DNA from: Macrotrachela quadricornifera
Lineage: Eukaryota; Rotifera; Eurotatoria; Philodinida; Philodinidae
Length of the DNA stretch: 64,000 nt
Direction of reading: 5' to 3'
Assembly (NCBI GenBank): GCA_022393335.1
Contig: JAJEKB010000543.1
Span: 495,597-559,596 of the forward strand
Shown: one piece after another, positions 14,350 to 26,618 of the stretch
How positions within the stretch are numbered: position 1 is the first letter of the stretch
Layout: the number at the start of each line of letters is the position of its first letter
Position numbers and translations under genes: made by a program
Notes under the pieces: model-generated
Database searches by the model: none
What the model was told of the DNA's origin: nothing
What the model saw: the letters and a program-made list of their open reading frames with translations, nothing else

Positions 14350-17300
14350 GAATAAAATGAAAAAAAAAATCAATCACCGGGTAATCAAATGCTAAATAGA
14401 AAAAAAAAGAAAAATTTATTTTTAAAGCAAAAAAAAAATAAAGTATATTTACGGAAAATTTGCCTAGTTTATATCATTCATGATGGTGTAACATAGATAT
14501 AGAACTTCAGCGAATTGCAATGAAGTATTCTTGATAAAGAATTTTATTATGTTAACTGATAAATAAAACAATGACGAAATAAAGAAAAACTTTTTTATGA
14601 TAATATATATATATATATATGACTCACTCGAACGATGTAGACATTATTTGAAATGTTAGCCTGTGTTGGATTGGTTTTTTTTCTTCTTGTTAATCTAAAA
14701 ATGAAAAGAAAAGAAAAAAAATTCTTCTTTCCTTTTTCTTTTGAGATTGTCAAAATAAAATATATTTACTTTTTGTATTATATCAATTTTTATAACATAT
14801 TTCATACGATTATTAAAGCTTAAATTATTGTTTTTGTTTTTTTGTAGATACTATAAAATTTAAAAAAGAAAAATAAATATATTGACAAATGATAGAAATA
14901 TTTTTGTATATAAATAAACAATATGATAAAAAACAAAAATTTGTTTAATAATAATATATCTTAAGAAAATAAAGTGTTTATATTAATAATATTGTGGTTA
15001 AAGCGAGATATAATAATAAGTGATGAAGAAGAAAACAACCATATGATCGACTAGATCAATATTGATATAATATAGATTATAGAGATGTTTATATATTTAT
15101 CGAAAGATGGCATTAGTAGACAGAATTTGTTTTGTGAGTATTATATAGTACAAGTTATTTGGTATTTAATGATACTTGAGTGTCTATAAAAGACGGATAC
15201 GGAAAGGTATACATGAGTAAATATATAGATAGATCCTTTTAAAATTCATAATCACTTTTTATTTTCATGACATACATGAATTTTCATATCGTGAAAATGA
15301 TGGCAATATTTAAAAAAAAGTTAGTATATAATCGTGATTAATCATAGGTCACAAAGATATAGGTGATTGTATCAGACGTTCACGATTATAATTAGGTAGA
15401 CGAAACGATTGCTCGACAATCAAGGATAAACTGTGATTAATCACTTTTTTCGGCAATTAATTGCCAATTATTGACTAGTAATATAGATATGTTAAGATTT
15501 GTAAGACTGATAAATTAAATAGAATTTCTATTGAAATTTTTTTAACATAATCATAATGATTTGAAATGCAAAAAAAGATTTCGTTTCAATACGGATGTCA
15601 CTAATGTGACATTACAAGATTGGACTATTTTAAATAACAATCAAATATATCTTCTTATTCACCTTTTATTAGTATTTGTTTAGTATAATCACATTCTTCG
15701 TAATTGTATAAATTGTATGAGAATGATATTGAATGTAATTATAGTAAATAAATTATAATTCCAAGATAAGAATATATTTATATCAAAGTATGAAAAATTG
15801 TATATCATATTATTTCTTTTTCGTTTTTTAATACATAACCTATAGTGCGAAAGTCTTGGGACAAAATGTTGATTTAATGTTCTACTCCTTAGCCTTCATT
15901 AAAAAAAGGACGAAAAGCAGTCCATTAGAATCAGAATTCAACACACCTTCTTAGTATATATTCAAAATTATATTGTAACATAAGACTAATTAACTGGAAA
16001 CAAATAATTGAATGAATCAATAAGAAGCATCTGTGTAGATTTTTTTATTTCGTTTAAAATTGTCTCAAATCAAATAATAAAAAATTGTTTTATATATAGC
16101 ATGTGATATTTTACAGCTCACGTTTATTGCAACCCATGACTTTAATAAAGGTTATGCTCTACAATAATATAGACTTGAAACTGTACCAACAAAACATTCA
16201 GAAAAATAATTATTTTGTTTGACGTAAACAGCAGTTTCATTTTATTAGTTATGTATGGATAAGTATGCAATTTTAGATAAAAAAAAAATTTTACCAATAT
16301 ATTCAGAAGAAGCATAAAATTGTATAAATAATCCATATAATAGAGAATAAAAGGTCAAATATGGAGTGATGATTCATCTCAAAAATCAATAATTTATTCA
16401 CGTTTAAACGTAAAATTAATGTTTTGATAAACTATAATTGATCTTCAATATTTTCGTGATTTTAAAAACATGAACTACAATCTATCAAAAATTATTATAA
16501 AAGAACAACAGCTGTTCAGGTCAATATCATTTTTATAATAATCAATTATAAAAAAATTATTTTAGATTCTAATATCATCATATTCCTATCTGATTATTTG
16601 TACTTTATGTATCTCACGCAAGATAAATTTCTCAAGAACATTATGACATAAATTTCTCCAGAAATAAATAATTAATGTTTTTTCACACTACATTAGATTT
16701 ATTTGAAAAACAAGAAAGTTTGAAGTACACGAAGATACATGCCCCCTCTTAAAATATGTTAATATCGATTATGTAGAATAATTATTGACATAATTTAAAT
16801 TTTTTTGTGCTTTATATCAATAGAAAAGTATGATGTATTATGGTTGTCAAAAAACAAATATTGTTTCATCATTCATACTGCCCTCGTTTTGGCTTTTTGT
16901 TTTGAATATCTTTTGGTGTATGAAAGAACGTGTTTGTTTTATACGCAAAAAGACGGGCAATTATCATTTAGTCTACACCAATCACTCTGTGCGCAGGTTA
17001 CACTCGAGTAAATCAGTAATATGCAAGTGGACCGTAAACAATATGTGTCGTAGGCGAAATATTGTTTTGCATATAATATGCACATATCCTTCAATATATG
17101 TGTTTTGCCGTGCGAATCTTTGAGGATACCGTTATATATATAAGTAGTTTAGTTTTTTTTTTTTATTTATATATCAAATACATACTTGTTTATAAATTAA
17201 TTATACATTTTATTTAATAAAATGGATTGTCGTTGTATCATAGAAATAAAAGATATATATAAATTGGAATCTTATGAAAAAAAAATACAGACAAGTATAT

Positions 17301-18385
17301 ATTCAAAAGGTAAACTAAAAATTGTTTTTTTTTGGTTTATTTAACTTGTTTTTTTCATTTTTTTCTGTTCGTTCTTTCATTTATTATTATTATTATTAGT
17401 GTATTTTTGTTCTTATTCCCTTGTGATTCTCGTATATCGTAACGGACAAAAATTGATCAGAACGAACAAAAAAAAAATAGTGTCTTCACATATTGCATCT
17501 CGACTTATTCTCTGCATGGATTAGTTTTCCATTTACCATGTGATATATATATATATAACGTAAATTGTCATACGATCATACAGTATAAATATTAATCATC
17601 AGGCGAGTTACTTTATATCAAAAATTTTTTCCCACTTAAAAGATTTATTCGTTTTTATGAGTTCGTTCTATATTTTAAAAAGAAAAGTCAACATAAACAT
17701 CTGAAATTAACTAACAAAACTAATAAAAAAAAACCCATTTAAAACATTTTTTCTATTTCTTTTTTTTTTATTATTATTAAGGATTATGTAGATTTCCTTC
17801 GTTCTCTATCCAGATCCTTCTTCCTCTCTTACATATACATACATACACACATATATAAACATAAATATCAACTTCTTTCGTCAATCGTTCGTTGTCGTTG
17901 TCGATTATTCTATGTGACGTCAATAATAAAAAGAAGCAAATTTTGAATAAAGAAAATACGATAAGATTGTTCTATGAACGGGCAAATAACATTGGAAAAA
18001 AAAGGTAACCTAAATAGTGCGCATAACAGAGCAACGTTTTATTTTTTTTTTTTTTCTTTTACATTTACTCATTTTATTTTTCCTATTTCTGTTTTTCTAT
18101 CGATCGTTAGATCATTAATTGTTTTACATCGTTCAATTTTATAACAGTCACCTAACTACTATCAACGTTCATTTTTTTCCTATCGTATTTGCTACAAGAA
18201 CTACTTACTTTATTTCCTAATATTTTCCGAGAATATAACCATAAAAAAAAATGTTGTAGAATAAAAAAAAAAAAAAAAAAAGAAAAGTGCCTGAAGGAAG
18301 AAAAGGAATAGAAAAAAATCACTATATACTAGCAATAACTATTAACAACAGAAGTGAAATATAAATTTTTCTACTTCTAATCAAG
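14350..18385. other. Intergenic region between divergent AMMECR1 and nicotinamidase genes
   Basis: This 4 kb must contain the 5' flanks of both genes. It has (AT)n tracts (14601-14622 and 17544-17557), many poly-A/T runs and no ORF with recognisable homology. The segment 16790-17125 is less AT-rich and carries two overlapping chance-like ORFs. No element with clear inverted repeats was found. Confidence 0.55.
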
Positions 18386-20180
18386 ATGCGTCTTTTTGTT
18401 GTATTTGCCCGTCGAATTTTTATTCCATGTGGTGCTGGTTTAGCATCAAGTGTTATTCGTACACCTTTTTCGAATACTAATGAACAAAAACATTATTCAA
18501 TATTTAATTCTCTTTGTCGTTCTTTTTCTGAATTAATCATGGGAGTCAAAGGTTAGTTTGAATTTTGTTCGTTTGTGGTTTTTTTTTTGTTTTTGTTATT
18601 GTTTTTTATTTATTTGTTTTGATTTATATTATTATTTATTTCTTATTTTGATTTTGTTCTTTTTTTAGAAACACCTATGTCACCATCAGCTTCTGATTAT
18701 GACCCATTTGATTCTTTAAAAGAAAATAATTTTTCAGACGATGAATATAAAAAATGTTTTCAACATTTTGATTCACAGAAGTATGTTTTATTAAATTATA
18801 GAATAAAATCAATATTTTTATTTATTGTTTTTAAGACAAGGAACTTGGTCTCGAGAAGATTTTCAACAATTTCTTAATGCACTTTTTTCAAATAAAAAAC
18901 GACCTTATTCCATATTAAATGAAGTAGTTGAAGAATATTTTTATGAAACTGATTTTAATCAAGTAAATTAATTTTATATTTTTATTAATTTAATTCGCTT
19001 TTCTTTTTTTATTTTCAATAGGATAAAAAAATTGATTTCGATGAATTTTTACAAGCATGGAAGAAAACAATAAAATGTGTAAATAAATATACATTATCTA
19101 ACTATTTATTTATTTAATTATAATAATTTTATTTTTCAAGGCTGTAAAACCTGTTAATGCATTAATTGTAGTTGATGTTCAAAATGATTTTATATCAGGA
19201 ACACTAGCACTTTATGCATGTCCTGCTGGTCATAGAGGTAAATAATAAATCAATAGAATTATTTTTATTCTATTAAATATAATTCATTTAGGTGAAGAAG
19301 TTGTTCCTGTAATTAATGAAATGATTCGTTCTGTTAATTTTGATGCTCATGCATATACATATGATTGGCATCCATTAAATCATATATCATTTCATGAAAA
19401 TCGTAATTTAAGAAAAACAGCACCCTCAAGTCCTGTATGAAAAAAATTAAAATTTCGATATTTAAAATAGAAACTATTGATATTTTCATATAGGTTAGTG
19501 GAGAAACAGCACAAATACTTGATACAGTTTTATTTGTTGATACTTCGAATCCAACTAATACTATTGAACAAGTTCTTTGGCCAGCTCATTGTGTACAAAG
19601 AACTCCTGGTGCTGATTTACATGAAGATTTAATTCGTGTTGATAATGCTATACATGTTTATAAAGGAGCAAATCCTGAAATAGATTCATATTCAGCATTT
19701 TTTGATAATATGAAATTAGGTAGAACAATTCTTGATGGTCAATTAAAAGAACGTTCTATAACAGATGTTTATGTTGCTGGTTTAGCAACAGATTTTTGTG
19801 TTGGTATGAATATATTATTAAAAAATAAATTTATTTGTATTTTTTTATTTAAATTATTATTTAGCTGCTACAGCCATGCATGCAATAGAAAATAATTATC
19901 GAACTGTATTAATTGAAAATGCATGTCGTGGTGTAAATGAAAAAGAAATTGAAGCTAGAAAAAAGGAACTTTATGAACAAGGTAGTATTTTTGTTAATTC
20001 AAATGCTGTAAGTAAATGATTGTTTATTATATTAATAATATAATATTAATAAAATAGGTAGCGGCAATGGTACTTGGAGAAGATCGTCGACCTGAAATAG
20101 CACGAAGAACGTTTGTTGAAAATCTTAAATCACTTGGTCGTTATAAATCTTATCAAAATAAAGAAGAAAAAAAACCATAA
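18386..20180 (+). CDS. Nicotinamidase with N-terminal EF-hand region
   Basis: Hydrolyses nicotinamide to nicotinic acid plus ammonia, feeding the deamidating NAD salvage route. Nine coding exons: 18386-18551, 18669-18780, 18836-18962, 19022-19078, 19141-19237, 19292-19434, 19494-19803, 19865-20007 and 20058-20180; 425 residues. The isochorismatase-fold domain starts near 155. The catalytic triad is visible as D166 (VDVQNDF), K291 (HVYKGANPEID) and C336 (ATDFCVAAT). Metal ligands fit D211 and H213 (DWHP) and H266 (WPAHC). An EF-hand loop with the full DxNxD...E pattern lies at 132-143, so calcium binding is plausible; fly and worm nicotinamidases share this architecture. Residues 1-15 are basic/hydrophobic without acids and could be a mitochondrial presequence. 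An internal ATG at residue 52 (MGVKE) is an alternative start. AATAAA follows at 20272. Confidence 0.93.
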
Positions 20181-23100
20181 TTCAAGTGCCTATTTTGAAT
20201 ATTAATCTATTCATTTTTCTTTATCTTTTTTATTTGTGTGTACTTAATGGGTAGCTAATACTAACGCAGTCAATAAATTCTATTTTTGTCTAAAAATTTT
20301 TCCTCGTAATAAATATGCAATATTCTTGTGATTGCACATTGCACGCCTACAAAACTTTATATCTTCTAAAACGTATTGTAAAAAAATACCAAAGAAAACA
20401 AATAACGTACATGTATTGTGTATAATTAGATTACCCAATGATTTTCTTTCTTTTTTATATATCACAAGTGTGATTGTCGTTTTTTTTTGTTCATACATCT
20501 TTTGGTATGAATTTTTGAGAATAAAACTAAATAAACAAAAAAAAAACATTAATTATTTGATGCTATATACAAGTTCTCAAGAAATAAATTTAAACAACCA
20601 ATATAAAATTTAATGTTTGATAAGTACCCCTTATATTTATTTAATGTTAAAATAAAAATTTCAATGATTCCTTCAAAGTTGGGTATGTAAAAATTCATTT
20701 ACTTATTAAATGCATAGTACTTGTTGCAATACATTATAATATGATATAAACGGTTGAAACTTTCAAAACAAAGTACAATATATTTGTTATAATATGGTTC
20801 AATTATATTTAACACCGACAGTCAAAGATCATAGATACTTTTTTGATTGAATGGATAACGATCGACGTCTATTAAATACAGCTGCCCATATTTTCACCGT
20901 AATTTCATCAAATACAGTCGTTGACGGACCAAATTTGCTCATAGTCTTGAGCATAGTAATATGACACAGCAAGCTCCTATACGGACGATATTGTTTCATC
21001 TGGAATCATACAATGTATGGTTTGAAAATATTCGACATTTCACAATAAGCATAAATAATGCATTGGAACCAATAACTAAAGTTATAAAAAATGAAAATAT
21101 ATTGTGAGAACATCTGCTATTATCAAAATTTAAAGTATTAGGATTTGAAATTCATTGAAAAAGTTTAATCCTAATATTATCATCTATAGAAAAGCAGTCT
21201 GATTTCCACCTGGAATCGATGCAGGTCCTAAACTAATAAAACGGAAATAATCTATTAAAATATTATCAGATAATAGTGAAATTTATCAATATTATGGGTT
21301 TACTCTGCTAACTTTTTCTAAGATATATTTATAAACCCAAAGTTCGACTAAATGTTATGGATGGCGAACATTAAAATGAAACTGATCAGAATTCTCATGG
21401 ATCACAAATGATGAAGAAGTGCTTATATGTATTTGAAAATGCTATATTATATCAACAACGACTATATTGGTTCAATTGATTTAATTAATGTATTCTACTA
21501 ATCTTTTCTAAGGTGTATGTAATAAGATGAAGTTCGACCTAATACTATGTGGACACAATATAAAAATGTGAGTCTCTGGACTCAATACGGATCCCAGATG
21601 GTGATATGAAGATTAAAGAAATACAATGATAAGCAAATAATATCATTGGATTTGTGGAAAAACTGGTATTAGTACATCAAATCATTACTTTTGACCAAAT
21701 TCTATAATTTAAATGAGTAATATTTATCTACTAAAGATAAAATTAGCATTACCAGGATTGATATTGATGTACTGAAAAAAATGAAATGATATACTTTTGA
21801 TCAATAGAAAAAACAAGCATTAAATGCTTGATCTACTACATTATCAATAAATAAATTATATTGGTTTGAGTGTTTATGTAATTGTTCAGTATTTTTCAAA
21901 AGATTTACATGTAAACATATCGTCGGTATAGCAATGAAATTAAACTATTACAAACCGTCAACCTGCTGTTAAATATATTAAAATTGATTAAAAAATAAAA
22001 TCTTGCAAAACAAGTATGATTAATATTATAAACTTGTACGAATTCTAATAACACTACGGGATGTCATAAAAGTGATGTACACTCAAGAAATTCGCATAAC
22101 GCCATTATTAAACAACCTTAATCTAATATTTTTTTACTTGGAATAGAAGTGCAAAAAGTCTTTTTTGTCTAATATAAAATTCATAAATACCCTCTAAAGG
22201 TTATCGCCACTCGTTCCAACATAAAAGTGTAGCGTTTTTTTAATATCAAAAACTGATATGTCACGTTTTTCCTATATTTAATTGAATCTCTATCATTATT
22301 ACAGACTTTAAACTATTAATATTTCATATCATTTTTCTACAATCATTTATTTGACATTTTTTTGAGTAGATCAACTAATTAGTACATTTCTCGAAAAAAG
22401 ATTTTGCTTACATCGTTACATCCTTTCTATAAAAAGAATATTGAAAGAACATTGATAAAGCAATAGTAGAAGATAATAATGATTTAATGTTCATACTAAC
22501 GATAGAAATTTAATGGAATATATGGAAAAACGTTGTATATTAATTTTCGAAATTAGAAAAATGCTAGAGTTAGAAGTGATAGTCTTTAAATAGTCTTTAT
22601 AAACTTTTATATTAGAAAAGAAAACCGAACAAATATAAATAAAGTACTGCGTCTCTTTTAAATCAATAACTATGCTAAAATCAATCATCTTTACTAAGAA
22701 TTAAATACCAACTTGATATTAATAATAATATAATTCATAGTATTTGTTTTTTTTAAAAAGATCATCTATAATCGAATGTAAATTAACAGTTGCTATATAC
22801 ATATACACCCAACGACGAAATATGATTCTTCTAAGATTTCATTTTTAGGTATTCTGTTTCACAATCAAAAGTATATAGTAAGAAAGAAGAAAATGATATT
22901 TATAAATCGTACAAAATTGTAGTAAGATGAGTATATTTTAAAAATCGATCAAGGTAAAAATGGAGAAGTAAAAATAATTATTGATCTTTAGATTTTTTTT
23001 TTTGTATGAATAAATAAAATAAATATTTTAAATATAGATATATTTATTTTTCTTTTTTTTTTTTATAGTAATTTATATAGAGTCAATTTGATGTGTTGTT

Positions 23101-23927
23101 TAAAGACATAAAGTTCTTTTGTTTATATTCTTTCGTTGACAAAAGTAAATTTTATAGAAAAAATAAAATGACATCACAGGTACTTTTCTTTCGTTTAATT
23201 CATAATGCTTTATAAAACAACGAAAAAAAATGTATGAAAAATATTCAATGTCACATTAGATGTTGTTTTTTCCTGTCTTAAACATGTCATGATTATTGCG
23301 TACTTCTACGATTGATATATGAATAGGAATAAAGAACATTTTCTTTTAAATATATAGATATAATTTAAATTAATTTCGTTTGTATATTTGATTTGTTTTA
23401 GTTACTAATTCAATAGTATGTTTGATTGCCTTCACAAACTGAAGGTTATTATTAAAATGAAAAAAAAAAAAATTTCCATTTTTTGTCCTTTGATAAAAAG
23501 AAAATTGTGAATTGAAGGTTATTTATAATTGACTAATAGAAGATCAAGACAGATCGATTAATTCATTTTGCTTTAGTTTTTTTTTTAATATTTTTCAAGA
23601 TGTTAACAATTTAGATATATAAGGCAAAAAACAAAAAGAGAAATCCTATTCTCATTTATTATTTTAGTGTCAGCATGTGATTTTGAAACAATCTTGAATA
23701 CAAATAGTATTCTTTTTAATATAAATTTCTTTTCTTTTTCTTTTTTACTTTTTTTCTTTTTTTCACCTTCATACTTCTTTCTCTGTCTTATTCTCACTTT
23801 TATACTCTTGTTTTCATTCAGTCAATCATTCATTTACAATTTTTCTTTTCTTTTGTAAAGTGATCTAACAAGTGAAAATCCGTCAATTGTACCTTGCATT
23901 TTATTTTCATTATTAACTACTAAAAAT
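20181..23927. other. Intergenic region with decayed repeats
   Basis: No intact gene is visible in these 3.7 kb. Between about 20830 and 21900 the base composition is more balanced, and short open stretches on both strands are broken by many stops, as expected of decayed mobile-element or gene remnants. Segments 21291-21420 and 21488-21612 are imperfect direct repeats of each other. The rest is AT-rich DNA with poly-T runs up to the STYXL1-like start at 23928. Confidence 0.5.
21291..21612. repeat. Imperfect direct repeat, two units
   Basis: Unit 1 (about 21291-21420) and unit 2 (about 21488-21612) share the same ordered landmarks: a CTAAG-TATAT block, AAGTTCGAC, a TAATG/TACTATG block, a WGGATCNCA block and GATGAAG/ATATGAAG. 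Identity looks moderate. It may be an old tandem duplication or part of a degraded mobile element. Confidence 0.35.
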
Positions 23928-25983
23928 ATGCCTGTAACTCGAGCAATCGAACGTAATGCATCATCATTATCAAGTAGTACACAAAAATCTTATACAATTA
24001 CGTCTCATCTTCCAACACAATATGAAACAACTAATAAAAATAATTCAACTAATCAAAGACGATCATTAGATTCACCAAGAAAACCAATAGTTTCATCAAA
24101 ATATCTTCAATCATCATCTACATTATCAATGAGTCAAACACAAGGATCTCGTCATACATCAACAAATGATGGATTAGCAACAAGAAGACGATCAAATGCT
24201 GATATTCAATCAACTATGTCTTTATCAAATGGATTTAAACAACAATCATTAATAATGAATAATACGGCAAGTGATAAATATATCGGTCATAATAATCAAC
24301 AAACATCACCAACAAAACCTAAATGTACATTACCAACATCAGTATGTCAATCAGGTTATGTTACACCATCAAAATTATTTAATATGATGGGTTATGGATT
24401 AGAAAATCAGTATTTATTTATGCTTACACATTATTTATATATTATTGATTGTCGAACAAGAGAAAAATTTAATGAAAGTCATATTAATACAGGTAAATGT
24501 TCTCATATTTGAATCTGACATAATATAGGTCATTTAATAAAAAATATTACCCAATGTTTCTGTATAATAGAAACATATTAATCATGACGTTCTTTTTTAT
24601 TTTTTCAAAAAGAAAAAATTTCATCAATTTTTTCTTTTGATTTTTTAAAAAATAATAGAATAGTTTTGTACCGTTTTTTAAATCCTTTTTGTCTGCGTCT
24701 GCGTACAAGTGCACCTGAAATGCAATGTATTCAATTTTGTAAAAAGTATTTACATTCATATATTCTTCTTTAGTTCGTTCTGTCTTTATAAAAATTATTA
24801 ATATTGTGTTTTTTCTAAGTAGTTTAATCGGATAAATTCTTTTTTTTTTTTTCATTTTAGTAAAAAAAATAAAAATAACAATTTTGAATGTTTACATAAG
24901 AAATTGACTCGATATTTTAATATGATATTTGTATATATTTCATTAAAATCGATTAAAAATTTCGTGAAAAATGAACTTGAAATAGTTAAGTTTTAAAACC
25001 AATCATTCTTTTACTAAGTAACGAATGAATATTTTGTTTGCCATTTAACATAAAAGTACAAAAAAATAAAAATAAAAATAGATTGTAATATAACGTCATT
25101 TTTTTATTCTTAAAATAAATTTTTTAACCTTAAGGTAATATATCTAAATATAGACAAGTATAATTATAAATAAATAAAATTATATTTATTTTAGCTATAC
25201 ATTGGGAAGATGCATTGAATGGTACAGTTTATATATCTGTTGTTGAACGATTTAGTGAAATAGTATTATATGATGAAAAAGGAATTTTTTTTAATACAAC
25301 AACAGAAATGCGTCGTGTTAGTAATCGGTTTTCGCCACCGGGTTCAAGATCATGTGTATCATTAGCTGGTGGTTTTGAAGCATTTCGTACATTATTTCCA
25401 TTTGTTTGTACACAAACAGATATACGTTCAACAGTTGATCGAGAAAAATTTCTTACAATTTATCCATCTGTTGTTCTTGATAATCAACTTTATCTTGGTA
25501 AGAAGAAACAAAATAAAAAAGATAAAAAAATATTTGATTTTTTTATTAGGTACTGGTCATCAAGCAACAAATTGGAAAGTTGTACGTGATCTTAAATTAA
25601 CACATATTATAAATATATCAGTTGAACATCAATGTGTATTTTCTGATAAAATTAAATATTTACATTTAGAATTAGAAGATAAAGAAGATGTTTTATTAAA
25701 AGATCGTTTTGATGAAACAATACATTTTATGGATATGGCTTTTCAAAATTCATCAAATCGTATACTTGTTCATTGTAATTTAGGTATATCAAGATCAACA
25801 ACAATAATTCTTGCTTATTTAATGAAAACATATCATGCAACATTATATGAAGCATATAAATTTTTAAGACATCGTAGACCAATTGTTTGTCCAAATTTGG
25901 GTTTTCTTAATCAATTAGTTGATTATGAATATGATTTATTTTCTTATGTTTATACAGATCCAAATGATCCAATATTTCATTAA
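23928..25983 (+). CDS. STYXL1-like rhodanese plus dual-specificity phosphatase, active site intact
   Basis: Three coding exons, 23928-24492, 25195-25497 and 25550-25983, give 433 residues. A serine/threonine-rich head of about 130 residues leads into a rhodanese-like (CDC25-homology) domain. It includes YIIDCRTREKFNESHI (exon 1) and AGGFEAFRTLFPFVCTQ (exon 2), and its cysteine equivalent is degenerate. A dual-specificity phosphatase domain spans about 283-425. Domain order and the run into CPNLGFLNQLVDYE match vertebrate STYXL1 (MK-STYX). Unlike that catalytically dead protein, the P-loop here is HCNLGISRS, with C365 and R371 in correct CX5R spacing, so phosphatase activity is predicted. Intron 1 (702 nt) is long for this window and intron 2 is 52 nt. 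Substrate unknown; the human homologue binds stress-granule and mitochondrial partners. Confidence 0.85.
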
Positions 25984-26618
25984 ATATATAAAGAAAAAGA
26001 CTTATATATATGGGATAAAAAATGAAAATTAGTTTGTTTTTTTTCTTCTTTTGTTTTGCTATTAATTTTCTTTGTAAATAATTACGTTGATTGTTAACAA
26101 AACAAAATAATCGAAATAAGATTGTTAAAAGATATTTTCTATTTAAATAAATGCTTATTATTAATTTCATTTGTTCATTTTTAAAAAGATTATAATTTTG
26201 AATTGTGAAAAAGAAAAGACAATATTATAAATTCAATTTCTAAAAATATAGTTCAAGTTTCGTACTCATGTTGTGTTCAAAGTAATTTTACAACAACAAA
26301 CGTCTATTAAAACCATTCATATAGTTAATGTAAGATATGTACCTATTTAATTTATATGTAAAATTGACTATAGAAAATAACATCTTGTAGAATAAATGTA
26401 CAAGATTTACTAGAATTATAAATAATAGCAAAAATAGTAATGTTGGTATGACTATAGTATATCTAACAATTACATCAATGCTAAACTAACTCCTTAAATT
26501 GATTACGAAAAACTAGGGACACAAACAGAATACTATCTTTCTTTTTTAAAGCGCGTTAATTAAAATCTATATTATTTATTATTGATTTGTTTATTATAAA
26601 TAAAAAGAAAATAACAAA
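25984..26618. other. Short intergenic spacer
   Basis: 635 bases between the STYXL1-like stop and the ADCY10 start, both genes on the plus strand. An AATAAA at about 26147 is a candidate poly(A) signal for the upstream gene. No ORF of interest was found. The promoter of ADCY10 must lie here or further upstream. Confidence 0.6.

Noticed and set aside
16805..17123. Overlapping 68- and 97-codon ORFs
   Set aside because: Two frames are open over the same span in a less AT-rich patch, with no recognisable domain; chance is the simpler explanation.
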